A DNA stretch of 9,970 nt from Thermoplasmata archaeon (GCA_021159125.1 JAGGSL010000149.1:1-9970), one strand, 5' to 3'; counted from the first letter of the stretch, positions 1 to 6,923 are shown. A program made the numbers and translations. Notes: generated by a model from the sequence alone, not told the origin.

Positions 1-626
1 CCCTTTGGGGTTGTCACAAAAATTCCTTCTCGTCCTTCACGCCTCCATTGCATGTATTCGTTTTTTATTGCATACCAGATATACTTTTTAATGGTAAGCG
101 AGTTCAGATTTGATTTGTATAACAGGTGTGTTTTTTTGGTACCATTGACTGCATATCTCAATAAATCGGTGAGAATGATCAGGGAATCTCTCTTTTTGCT
201 GAGGTCATCAAATTCACCCAATATATGCTTTCCTTCATGTATCCAGAGAGCAAAATCCACATAAGAAAAAAGACGGTTTTCCAGCTGCTTGATACTCCCA
301 AAATTTTTTGGAATATAATCAATAACCCCCCTCTTAAATGCCTCTGTTGCGACCTCTTCATTTCCATTTCCTGTTATCATTACTATAGGCCCCGCAAATT
401 CTTCTTTCTTTAATCTCTCAAGCAGGGAAAGGCCATCAATATCTGGTAGGAAAAAGTCGAGGAAGATAAGGTCTACACTCTCTTCTCTTAAAATTTCCAA
501 TGCTTTGCCCCCATTATTTGCCCACCTGAAATTCACTTCCAATAGCTTCCTCTCAAAAATTGTTTTTAAGAATAAGAATGCCTCGGGATCATCCTCAACG
601 TAAAGAATTTTCACCTTTCTCCCCAT
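1..626 (-). CDS. Response regulator: receiver domain plus winged-helix output domain (C-terminus cut by window edge)
   Basis: Reading the minus strand from the ATG at 626 gives 208 full codons without a stop, running off the window. Residues 1-125 are a CheY-like receiver with the full phosphorylation set: acidic pair E11/D12/D13 in YVEDDPE, phospho-acceptor D57 in FLDFFLPDIDG, T85 in MITGNG, and K107 in DYIPKN (Asn instead of the usual Pro after the Lys). Residues about 145-209 contain the pattern R-S-L-I-I-L-T-D-L-L then NGTKKTHLLYKSNLN and VTTPKG, which resembles the archaeal HTH_45 winged helix as I recall it. The inferred role is a transcription regulator phosphorylated by a histidine kinase that is not in this window. 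The start is supported by GAGG six bases upstream; an in-frame GTG four codons earlier is possible. It diverges from ileS. The receiver assignment is secure, the output domain likely; signal and targets are unknown. Confidence 0.88.
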   Translation of the reverse strand, partial: MGRKVKILYVEDDPEAFLFLKTIFERKLLEVNFRWANNGGKALEILREESVDLIFLDFFLPDIDGLSLLERLKKEEFAGPIVMITGNGNEEVATEAFKRGVIDYIPKNFGSIKQLENRLFSYVDFALWIHEGKHILGEFDDLSKKRDSLIILTDLLRYAVNGTKKTHLLYKSNLNSLTIKKYIWYAIKNEYMQWRREGREGIFVTTPK

Positions 627-766
627 TTTTGCCCTCACTTTTTCCCAAATTTTTAGACCTTTAATTTGTTATTTATATTTTGTATTTAAAGCTTGTGAAC
701 GAGGCATACATTATCACGCTTTTGTCATCAAAAATATTTTAACTTATTTCACCTTATCACCCCACA
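627..766. promoter_or_regulatory. Divergent promoter region between the response regulator and ileS
   Basis: This 140-base gene-free stretch is AT-rich and carries TATA-like elements for both directions. For the minus-strand gene, TATAAAT (complement of 671-677) and TTTAAATA (complement of 683-690) lie about 48 and 60 bases before the start, which fits a short leader of roughly 20-35 bases with a GAGG Shine-Dalgarno. For ileS see the separate entry. No T-box, tRNA-like or other structured leader is visible. A weak imperfect inverted repeat (AAGCTTGTGA at 689-698 against TCACGCTT at 714-721) could be an operator but is not convincing. Confidence 0.5.
731..742 (+). promoter_or_regulatory. Probable TATA box of ileS (leaderless mRNA)
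   Basis: AAAATATTTTAA is centred about 31 bases before the ileS ATG, and no Shine-Dalgarno precedes that ATG (the preceding bases are CACCCCACA). In archaea transcription starts about 25 bases downstream of the TATA centre, so the mRNA would begin at or a few bases before the start codon. The match to the TTTAWATA consensus is only fair. Confidence 0.45.
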
Positions 767-3700
767 ATGAGCGATGGCAATCAGCAAACAGCGGAGAAAT
801 ATGATCCTCCCAAAATTGAGCAGGAAATAATAAAGTTCTGGGAGGACAACAAAATATTCGAAAAATCACTCGAGTTGCGAAAAAACGGAAAAAAGTTTGT
901 TTTTCTTGAGGGACCGCCCACTGCCAACGGCCTGCCCCACCCGGGCCATGTTCTTACAAGAACAATCAAGGATGTTATCGCCAGATATAAAACAATGAAT
1001 GGATATTATGTAGAAAGGAAGGCTGGATGGGACACCCACGGCCTGCCCGTTGAAATAGAGGTAGAGAAGCTCCTGGGACTGAAAAACAAGCAGGAAATAG
1101 AGGAATATGGGATAAAGAAGTTCAACGAGGAGTGCAAGAAAAGCGTTTTCAAATATGAAGAAGCATGGAAGGAGATGACAAAACGCGTTGGTTTCTGGAT
1201 AGATATGGAAAATCCCTACATAACGCTCAAAAATGATTATATTGAATCCGTATGGTGGTCGCTGAAAAAGGCGTGGGAAAATGGACTGCTCGAAAGAGGT
1301 TATAGAGTCACACCATACTGCCCGAGATGCGGCACGACGCTTTCATCACATGAAGTGGCCCAGGGCTATAAGGAAGTTTCAGATCCGTCGATTTTCGTTA
1401 AATTCAAGGTTAAGGGGAAAGATGAATATTTTCTTGCATGGACGACCACCCCGTGGACACTCATATCCAATGCTGCACTTGCCGTCAATCCTGATGAATG
1501 GTACATTAAAATTGAATATGGGGGAGAAAAAATTATACTGTCAGAGGAAAGAGCAGAGGTTTTGCTCAAGGATGAGGAATATAAAATTCTTGATGGATGG
1601 AAAGGCAAGGAGCTTATCGGCACAAAATACGAGCCCCTTTACACATACGCAAAGCCGGATAAGGAATGCTGGTATGTGATAGGTGCAGATTTTGTTTCCA
1701 TGGACGAAGGGACAGGAATCGTGCACATAGCTCCTGCATTTGGAGAGGACGACTACGAAGCAGGTCAGAAGTATGACCTTCCTGTCATTCAGCTTGTAAA
1801 AAAGGATGGAACATTTCCCCCTGAGGTAGAAAAATGGGCGGGAATGTTTGTAAAAGATGCAGATAAGGGAATAATAGAAGATTTGAAAAGCAGAGGGCTT
1901 TTAATGTCCGTTCAGGAGTATGTGCATCAGTATCCATTCTGCTGGCGCTGCAATTCTCCCCTGCTATATTATGCAATAGAATCATGGTTCATAAAAATGT
2001 CAAAGCTGAGAAAACAGCTTGTGGAAAACAATGAAAAGATAAAATGGCATCCCGAATATCTGAAACACGGACGCTTCGGTGAATTTATTAAAGAGGTAAG
2101 AGATTGGTCTCTATCAAGGAAAAGATACTGGGGAACGCCCCTGCCAGTATGGAAATGCGAGGAATGCGGAAATGAAATATGCGTGGGAAGTGTTGATGAG
2201 CTGAAAAAACTGGCGGAGGATTTTCCTGAAGAATACGACCTCCACCGCCCATTTGTTGATGAGCTGGATGTCAAATGTCCCAAATGCGGGGGGAAGATGA
2301 GGAGGGAGAAGGAAGTCATAGATGCATGGTATGACTCTGGCTCTGCATTTTTTGCACAGTGGCATTATCCCTTTGAGAACCAGGATAAATTTAAGGAAAA
2401 TTTCCCTGCAGATTTTATATGTGAGGCAATAGACCAGACAAGAGGATGGTTTTACTCGCTGCTTGCTGTTTCAACCCTCAATTTTAACGACACACCCTAC
2501 AAAGAAGTTCTTTCTCTAGGGCATATACTTGATGAAAACGGGCTCAAAATGTCAAAGAAAGCCAGAAACTACATCGAGCCAAATAAAATATTTGACAGGG
2601 AGGGAGCAGATGCAATGAGATGGTATTTGATATCTGCGTCAGCCCCATGGTCCCCGAAGCGTTTTTACGAGCAGGTGGTAAGGGATGCACTGGGCAAATT
2701 TTTGCTCACATTGTGGAATACCTATTCATTTTATTCGACCTACTCTGCCCTGGACAATTTTGATTACAGCACAAAGAAAGTAGAGTTTGAAGAAAGAAGT
2801 CTGCTTGACAAATGGATAATATCCCGTCTCAATGAGGTCATAAAAAGCGTAATCGGAAAAATAGAAAATTTCGAGCTCCATAAAGCAGCAAGGGAGATAG
2901 AGGAATTCGTCGTTGGGGATATAAGCAACTGGTACATAAGGAACTCAAGGAAAAGGTTCTGGCTTGAAGAGGAAACGCTTGATAAGCTTGCGGGATATTC
3001 GACAATACATGAATTGCTTACAACGTTATCAAGACTGCTTGCGCCTTTCGTGCCATTTATATCCGAAAAAATTTATCGAAGTTTGGGGGGAGGAGAGAGC
3101 GTTCATCTCTCAGATTACCCGTCTCCAGATGAGAAAAAAATAGATAAGGAGCTTGAGGCGAAGATGGAAAAGGTGAGGGAAATAACAGAGGTAGCCCGCT
3201 CATTGAGGGCAAAGAAAGGCATAAAAGTAAGGTATCCCCTTTCGAAAGCAATTGTAATAACTTCTGCGGACATATCAGATATGGTGGAGATTTTGAAGGA
3301 AGAAATAAACGTTAAGGAAGTCGAGTTTTCCGATAGCATCGAGCCATTTATGGGCATAACTGTAAAGCCGAATTATTCCTCCCTTGGCCCGAAGTTCAAG
3401 GGAAATGCAGGAAAGGTTGCATCAGCTATCGAGCAGCTTTCCTCCGAAAATATAAAGGGCGCAAAGATAAACATTGACGGGGAAGAATACGAGCTAAGCG
3501 AGGAAGATTACCTGATAGAAAAAAAAGAAAAAGAAGGATTTGCAGTTGGAAGCAGCGGAGATGATTACGTTGTGCTGTGCACCGAGCAGACTCCAGAACT
3601 CATTGCAGAAGGTTTTTCAAGGGAAATTATAAGAAGGATACAGGAAATGAGAAAAGATATGAACCTTGACATGGAGGACAAAATCATATCTTCGGTAAGC

Positions 3701-3850
3701 GTGGACAGCGACAGGGTGAAAGGATGGGAAAACTACATAAAAGGAGAAACCCGCTCTGAAAAACTTGTATTTGGCAAAGCGTCAGGCGATATGGTAAAGG
3801 AGTGGGACATAGACGGAGAAAAAATAAAAATTGGAATAAAAAGGTTATAA
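767..3850 (+). CDS. ileS: Isoleucyl-tRNA synthetase, archaeal/eukaryal-type
   Basis: The 1027-residue product charges tRNA-Ile with isoleucine in the cytoplasm. It is a class I synthetase: the HIGH motif is HPGH at residues 58-61 inside GPPTANGLPHPGH, and the KMSKS loop is KMSKK at 594-598 followed by ARNYIEP, the form found in archaeal and eukaryal enzymes rather than KMSKS as in most bacteria. The CP1 editing domain lies roughly at 200-390, with AWTTTPWTL near 224-232 and GTGIVHIAPAFGEDDYE near 315-331. Cysteine pairs at 185/188, 392/395, 464/467 and 504/507 probably bind zinc. W-Y-D-S-G-S near 521-526 and DQTRGWFYSL near 556-565 are typical of IleS. The anticodon-binding helical domain runs from about 675 to 830, and a further C-terminal region follows, as in long IleS proteins. 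Length is normal for this type. The start fits both the TATA position and the alignment. The next gene begins one base after the stop, so the two are probably co-transcribed. Confidence 0.97.
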   Translation: MSDGNQQTAEKYDPPKIEQEIIKFWEDNKIFEKSLELRKNGKKFVFLEGPPTANGLPHPGHVLTRTIKDVIARYKTMNGYYVERKAGWDTHGLPVEIEVEKLLGLKNKQEIEEYGIKKFNEECKKSVFKYEEAWKEMTKRVGFWIDMENPYITLKNDYIESVWWSLKKAWENGLLERGYRVTPYCPRCGTTLSSHEVAQGYKEVSDPSIFVKFKVKGKDEYFLAWTTTPWTLISNAALAVNPDEWYIKIEYGGEKIILSEERAEVLLKDEEYKILDGWKGKELIGTKYEPLYTYAKPDKECWYVIGADFVSMDEGTGIVHIAPAFGEDDYEAGQKYDLPVIQLVKKDGTFPPEVEKWAGMFVKDADKGIIEDLKSRGLLMSVQEYVHQYPFCWRCNSPLLYYAIESWFIKMSKLRKQLVENNEKIKWHPEYLKHGRFGEFIKEVRDWSLSRKRYWGTPLPVWKCEECGNEICVGSVDELKKLAEDFPEEYDLHRPFVDELDVKCPKCGGKMRREKEVIDAWYDSGSAFFAQWHYPFENQDKFKENFPADFICEAIDQTRGWFYSLLAVSTLNFNDTPYKEVLSLGHILDENGLKMSKKARNYIEPNKIFDREGADAMRWYLISASAPWSPKRFYEQVVRDALGKFLLTLWNTYSFYSTYSALDNFDYSTKKVEFEERSLLDKWIISRLNEVIKSVIGKIENFELHKAAREIEEFVVGDISNWYIRNSRKRFWLEEETLDKLAGYSTIHELLTTLSRLLAPFVPFISEKIYRSLGGGESVHLSDYPSPDEKKIDKELEAKMEKVREITEVARSLRAKKGIKVRYPLSKAIVITSADISDMVEILKEEINVKEVEFSDSIEPFMGITVKPNYSSLGPKFKGNAGKVASAIEQLSSENIKGAKINIDGEEYELSEEDYLIEKKEKEGFAVGSSGDDYVVLCTEQTPELIAEGFSREIIRRIQEMRKDMNLDMEDKIISSVSVDSDRVKGWENYIKGETRSEKLVFGKASGDMVKEWDIDGEKIKIGIKRL

Positions 3851-3851
3851 A

Positions 3852-4925
3852 ATGGGTATATGCAGAATATGCGGCAAGCCGACCACCAGCCACCGCATCG
3901 GGGCATACTTTGTGTGTCATGATTGCTGGGAGAAGAGAAAGGGAGAAGTGGAAAAACTTCGTACAGAATTAAAGAAGGAGGTTGAGGCGTCTCTTAACGC
4001 TCTGACAAAAAATGAAAAAGACGGAATGAAATTGATAATAATTGTCCAAAAATTTGCCCTTAACTTCGACGATGAAATAAAGGCAGCTCTGAAAGAATAC
4101 AACCGCACGATAGACAATGAGAACATATTTCTCGTATTCCTCAACTGGTTCACATTTGAAAGGGAGATGGAAGGAAAGGGGAAAACCCCCGCAGAGCTTT
4201 TTATTGAGGAGTATAATATGCCTGACTGGGTGGCAGAAAGCATACGAAAATTTCAGAAGCCCGTAAAAGGATTTTTTGAAGTAAAAAATGTGCTGGCCGG
4301 AAATAAATTTACAATTCAGGATGTCTTCAACAAGAAAGAATACACGCTGTGCGGGGAAGTGAACCTTAAGAAAGGAGATTATATCGGCGATAAGATATAT
4401 CAGTGGGGGGATGTTTATCTTACGGGAGGTGCAGTTTCATTATACGCTGAAGAAGATGCGAAAAAAATTTTGAAAATGGCTGAAGATTTTGAGAAATTGC
4501 TTGAAAAAAGTTTGAAAAAACAGGAAGAGTTATACACTAAATTTGTGAATTATTTTGGGAAAGATGACCCAACATTTGATTCGGTGGAGAGCGCAAAGAA
4601 AGCCCTGGATAGATTTACCTCGTGGGCAGATGGCGGAGGGGAACAATCGGAAGAAAAAAGCGAGGGTGACGTCGCTGCTATATGCGATCCGTTAAGCGGC
4701 ATATACATAGTCCCTGAATATGGAAAATTGAGAAGAATGATGGAGGGGAAAGAAGAGGTAGAGGGAGAATATGTAAAGAAGGCAATAACAGGAGTGCCGT
4801 ACCCTGCCATCAAAAAATTGAGCAAGGATAAAGAGAACTTTGTAAATATGATAAAAAAAGCATTTGGCGAGGATATTTCTGACATAAATGACTTCATGAA
4901 AAAAATCCGTCCCGACTGGAGATAA
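3852..4925 (+). CDS. Unrecognised 357-residue protein with N-terminal zinc ribbon, co-transcribed with ileS
   Basis: I cannot name this family. Residues 4-25 form a four-cysteine zinc ribbon (C4-x2-C7 and C22-x2-C25). Residues about 28-135 look helical. Residues about 139-198 form a beta-rich module beginning GFFEVKNVLAGNKFTIQDVF and containing KKGDYIGDKIYQWGDVY; its layout reminds me of a central module seen in some SEC-C-motif zinc proteins, but this is recollection only. Residues 199-235 are a charged probable coiled coil (repeated E/K with L and F), 258-273 are an acidic Gly/Ser/Glu linker, and 275-357 form a last conserved-looking block with CDPLSGIYIVPEYGKL and a C-terminal IRPDWR. There is no signal peptide or membrane segment, so it is probably cytoplasmic. 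The ATG lies one base after the ileS stop with a weak AGGT seven bases upstream, so translational coupling to ileS is likely. A nucleic-acid or ribosome-related role is possible from the zinc ribbon and the neighbour, but this is only inference. Confidence 0.88.
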   Translation: MGICRICGKPTTSHRIGAYFVCHDCWEKRKGEVEKLRTELKKEVEASLNALTKNEKDGMKLIIIVQKFALNFDDEIKAALKEYNRTIDNENIFLVFLNWFTFEREMEGKGKTPAELFIEEYNMPDWVAESIRKFQKPVKGFFEVKNVLAGNKFTIQDVFNKKEYTLCGEVNLKKGDYIGDKIYQWGDVYLTGGAVSLYAEEDAKKILKMAEDFEKLLEKSLKKQEELYTKFVNYFGKDDPTFDSVESAKKALDRFTSWADGGGEQSEEKSEGDVAAICDPLSGIYIVPEYGKLRRMMEGKEEVEGEYVKKAITGVPYPAIKKLSKDKENFVNMIKKAFGEDISDINDFMKKIRPDWR

Positions 4926-4934
4926 CACAATGCC

Positions 4935-4943
4935 TTTTTAAAT
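4935..4943 (+). promoter_or_regulatory. Probable TATA box of the cupin-aldolase-mtnA cluster
   Basis: TTTTTAAAT stands in the 31-base gap after the preceding stop codon. Its centre is about 24 bases before the ATG at 4963 and 18 before the ATG at 4957. With the usual archaeal spacing transcription would start near 4963, giving a leaderless message. This suggests the three following genes have their own promoter, separate from the ileS transcript, and it favours the second ATG as the true start. Confidence 0.5.
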
Positions 4944-4956
4944 TCCTTTTTATTAC

Positions 4957-5304
4957 ATGTTCATGATAGCGAAAAGTGAAAAGGATGTAAAAGCCGATGA
5001 GGTGAGCGAGGAAGGAGCAAGCAACGTTACCATACAGTGGCTCATTGACAGCAAGATAGGCGCTCCAAACTTTGCAATGAGAAGATTTGTTGTTGGAAAA
5101 GGAGGATACACCCCTCTCCATAAACATGACTGGGAGCATGAAGTTTTTGTTCTGGGAGGTGAGGGAGCACTTGTTGATGAAAATGGAAATGAACTGCCGC
5201 TGAAAAAGGATTATTTTGCCTTTGTCCCACCGAATGAAATTCACCAGTTCAAAAATGTTGGAGACGAGGATTTCATATTTCTCTGCATAATACCAATAAA
5301 ATGA
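4957..5304 (+). CDS. Small single-domain cupin, probable metalloenzyme
   Basis: The 115-residue product (113 if it starts at the ATG at 4963, which suits the upstream TATA box better) is one cupin beta-barrel. Motif 1 is GGYTPLHKHDWEHEVFVLGG, giving metal ligands H55, H57 and E62; motif 2 is PPNEIHQFKN with H96, so the three-His/one-Glu site is complete. The protein should therefore bind Fe, Mn, Ni or Zn. It is too short to be a standard acireductone dioxygenase (about 180 residues). It opens a tight cluster with an aldolase-like gene and mtnA, which suggests a role in methylthioadenosine or 5'-deoxyadenosine salvage. A precedent is the cupin of Rhodospirillum rubrum that releases methanethiol from methylthioxylulose-5-phosphate. 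Substrate assignment here is inference; generic cupins of this size have many functions. Its stop overlaps the next start as ATGA, indicating translational coupling. Confidence 0.9.
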   Translation: MFMIAKSEKDVKADEVSEEGASNVTIQWLIDSKIGAPNFAMRRFVVGKGGYTPLHKHDWEHEVFVLGGEGALVDENGNELPLKKDYFAFVPPNEIHQFKNVGDEDFIFLCIIPIK

Positions 5305-5765
5305 GTTTCGAAACGTTTTTTCTCGGAAGGGAAAAGATAAAAAATCCCTTTGTCGAAAAGATGATATCCGCCAGCAAGAAAATAGGGGATAAAGGGGCGG
5401 GAAGCATAAGCATGAGATATGGAAGCAGGATAATAATCACCTCAAAAAATGCATCTCTCTCCTCTCTAACAGAAAATGATTTTGTGGAGGTTGTAGATTA
5501 TGATGCGGTGAGAAATATAGCTCTTGTTATAGGAATGAGCGAGCCGTCTTCAGCATCAGCTTTGCACTGGTTTATTTACAGGCGAGAAGGAATAAATGCA
5601 ATAATATCTGTTTTTGATAAAGACATATCCGAACCGGATTTCGATATCGCCATGGAAGCCCTCAAATTGCTCAGGAACAGCAATTGCATCAAATTAAAAA
5701 ATTACGGGCATGTGTCTGTTGGGAAAAATATGGAAGAAGCATTGGAGGGATTGAAATGCTTGTAG
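5301..5765 (+). CDS. Class II aldolase/adducin-fold protein lacking the catalytic metal ligands (probable pseudoenzyme)
   Basis: The 154-residue product keeps landmarks of the FucA/MtnB-type class II aldolase fold: GAGSISMRYGSRIIITSKN (33-51; family pattern GxxGNxSxR...ITPSG), LTENDFVEVVDYD (56-68), PSSASALHWFIYRREGINAI (82-101; family PSSExxLHxxIY...AvvHtH) and KNYGHVSVGKNMEEAL (133-148; family nHGxxvxGxxxxeA). Every metal or catalytic position is changed: the Glu of PSSE is A85, the HxH pair is S103 and F105, and the His of the HG motif is Y135. The Asn of GNxS is also replaced by S36. Only about 30 residues separate the second and third ligand positions against about 60 in fuculose aldolase, and the total is short (family about 180-220). 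Classical zinc aldolase or dehydratase activity is therefore unlikely. The frame is intact, so this is not ordinary decay. It overlaps the cupin by 4 bases and mtnA by 10, pointing to a joint function, perhaps as partner or ligand-sensing subunit of MtnA. Fold assignment is fairly sure; function is unknown. Confidence 0.85.
   Translation: MSFETFFLGREKIKNPFVEKMISASKKIGDKGAGSISMRYGSRIIITSKNASLSSLTENDFVEVVDYDAVRNIALVIGMSEPSSASALHWFIYRREGINAIISVFDKDISEPDFDIAMEALKLLRNSNCIKLKNYGHVSVGKNMEEALEGLKCL
5744..5749 (+). promoter_or_regulatory. Strong Shine-Dalgarno that sets the mtnA start
   Basis: GGAGGG lies inside the end of the aldolase-like gene, six bases before the ATG at 5756. It decides the mtnA start: the open frame extends 24 codons further upstream to 5684, but those codons read through the aldolase-like gene and do not resemble MtnA. 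Confidence 0.75.
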
Positions 5766-6673
5766 AAGGAAAAGAAATGCGTTCTCTCTGGTGGGATGAC
5801 ACGCTTAAATTAATTGACCAGCGCAAGCTTCCTTTTCAGCTAAAAATTTTTGAAGCAAGCAGTGTGGAAAAAGTGGCTTACGCCATCAAAAAAATGGTTG
5901 TGAGGGGCGCCCCGGCCATCGGCTGCGCTGCCGCCTACGGGATGGCGCTTGCCGAAGATAAGGAGAAAGCTGCCAGGATGTTAAAAAGAACACGGCCCAC
6001 TGCCCACGACTTATTTTATGCTGTTGATTACATGACGGAGAATGAAGGCCGCATAGAAGCGGCGCACAGATATGTCGAAGACATTGTTGAAAAATGCAGG
6101 AAGATTGGAGAGATTGGAGAAAAGCTGATAAAGCATGGCAGCAGAATACTTACGCACTGCAATGCAGGCGCTCTTGCCACGGTTGACTGGGGAACAGCCC
6201 TTGCACCCATCAGAATGGCAAAGGACAAGGAAATTTTTGTATGGGTTGATGAGACAAGGCCCCGCCTTCAGGGATTGCTTACTTCATGGGAATTGAAGCA
6301 GGAGGGAATAAAGCATGCTGTCATAGCCGACAATGCAGCAGGATATTTTATGAAGGAAGGGGAGGTGGATATGGTTATTGTGGGTGCAGACCGCATTGCA
6401 TCTAACTACGATGTGGCAAACAAAATAGGCACGTATGAGAAAGCGGTTCTTGCAAAAGAGAATGGCATACCTTTCTATGTTGCTGCACCGATCAGCACCT
6501 TTGATGAAAGCATATCAGATGGTAAAAAAATAAAAATCGAGGAGAGAGATGCCGAGGAAGTAACAAAAATTTTTGATTACCTACCTCCTGAAATCAGAAA
6601 TCCTGCTTTTGATATCACTCCTGCGGAATATATAACGGGCATAATAACTGAGAAAGGGATAATAAAGCCTTAA
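5756..6673 (+). CDS. mtnA: S-methyl-5-thioribose-1-phosphate isomerase
   Basis: The 305-residue enzyme converts 5-methylthioribose-1-phosphate to 5-methylthioribulose-1-phosphate in methionine salvage; archaeal homologues may also accept 5-deoxyribose-1-phosphate. It belongs to the eIF-2B/MtnA isomerase superfamily. N-terminal WWDDTLKLIDQRKLP (12-26) is the usual MtnA opening. RGAPAIG (50-56), the catalytic Cys C135 in LTHCNAGALAT, ETRPRLQG (166-173), ADNAAG (191-196) and the catalytic Asp D212 in VGADRIASNYDVANKIGTY all match MtnA rather than ribose-1,5-bisphosphate isomerase or a true initiation-factor subunit. A C-terminal FDITPAEYITGIITEKG is also typical. Length is at the short end for the family, as is common in archaea. 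The ATG at 5756 is preceded by GGAGGG; a second in-frame ATG at 5777 is possible but has no such site. It overlaps the aldolase-like gene by 10 bases and is the last gene of the cluster. Automatic pipelines often mislabel such genes as translation initiation factor eIF-2B. Confidence 0.95.
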   Translation: MLVEGKEMRSLWWDDTLKLIDQRKLPFQLKIFEASSVEKVAYAIKKMVVRGAPAIGCAAAYGMALAEDKEKAARMLKRTRPTAHDLFYAVDYMTENEGRIEAAHRYVEDIVEKCRKIGEIGEKLIKHGSRILTHCNAGALATVDWGTALAPIRMAKDKEIFVWVDETRPRLQGLLTSWELKQEGIKHAVIADNAAGYFMKEGEVDMVIVGADRIASNYDVANKIGTYEKAVLAKENGIPFYVAAPISTFDESISDGKKIKIEERDAEEVTKIFDYLPPEIRNPAFDITPAEYITGIITEKGIIKP

Positions 6674-6681
6674 AACTTAAA
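6670..6681 (+). promoter_or_regulatory. Possible TATA element overlapping the mtnA stop
   Basis: TTAAAACTTAAA overlaps the mtnA stop codon and is centred about 21 bases before the GTG start of the small zinc-ribbon gene. No Shine-Dalgarno lies before that GTG, so either a leaderless transcript starts here or the gene is translated poorly from the mtnA message. The match is modest. Confidence 0.33.
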
Positions 6682-6695
6682 CCGCATATGGATTC

Positions 6696-6923
6696 GTGAT
6701 TACAATAAGATGTGCCAGATGCAATGAAAAAGTTTTCAGATATGTGAAAATAGGGAAAGGCAAACTCTGGCACTGCTGGAAGGGAAGAATCGTTGAAGAT
6801 TTCAGCGTTCACGAGGGCAAAGAGCGCAGATGCAAATGCGGCAATCTTATTGGGATTGATGAAGGCAAATGGATTAAACTCAAGCAGCATTCCTTTGTTA
6901 CTTCAGGAACGAAATTGAAGTAA
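6696..6923 (+). CDS. Small zinc-ribbon protein, 75 residues, GTG start
   Basis: The product has cysteines C6-x2-C9, C27, and C46-x-C48 followed by GNLIGIDEGKWIKLKQ, a layout like small archaeal zinc-ribbon proteins of unknown function. It is basic (many K and R) and has no membrane segment, so nucleic-acid binding is a reasonable but unproven guess. The only credible start is GTG at 6696: the next in-frame codon upstream that matters is a stop at 6678, and the nearby ATG at 6688 is in another frame. The gap to mtnA is 22 bases. The reading frame has the same codon character as its neighbours, which supports it as real despite its size. It converges with the dikinase gene 68 bases downstream. 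Confidence 0.75.
   Translation: MITIRCARCNEKVFRYVKIGKGKLWHCWKGRIVEDFSVHEGKERRCKCGNLIGIDEGKWIKLKQHSFVTSGTKLK

Noticed and set aside
52..413. Short open frames of 62-70 codons on both strands
   Set aside because: They overlap the response regulator, whose receiver and winged-helix motifs are clear in the remaining minus-strand frame.
689..721. Imperfect inverted repeat AAGCTTGTGA / TCACGCTT as an operator
   Set aside because: The arms are short and mismatched, and AT-rich sequence gives such matches by chance.
627..766. Possible T-box or other aminoacyl-tRNA-responsive leader of ileS
   Set aside because: No tRNA-binding leader structure or terminator is visible, the ileS message looks leaderless, and T-boxes are a bacterial device.
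1281..1679. A 132-codon open frame inside ileS
   Set aside because: It is an alternative frame of the conserved editing domain of IleS and has no supporting start signal or motif.
1969..2319. A 116-codon minus-strand open frame
   Set aside because: It is antisense to the zinc-binding and catalytic part of IleS; serine/phenylalanine-rich shadow composition.
5684..5755. A 24-codon upstream extension of mtnA beginning with ATG at 5684
   Set aside because: It lies entirely inside the aldolase-like gene in another frame, does not resemble MtnA, and a strong GGAGGG precedes the ATG at 5756.
6103..6121. Tandem AGATTGGAG repeat
   Set aside because: It encodes the helical KIGEIGEK stretch of MtnA; two short copies are likely chance.
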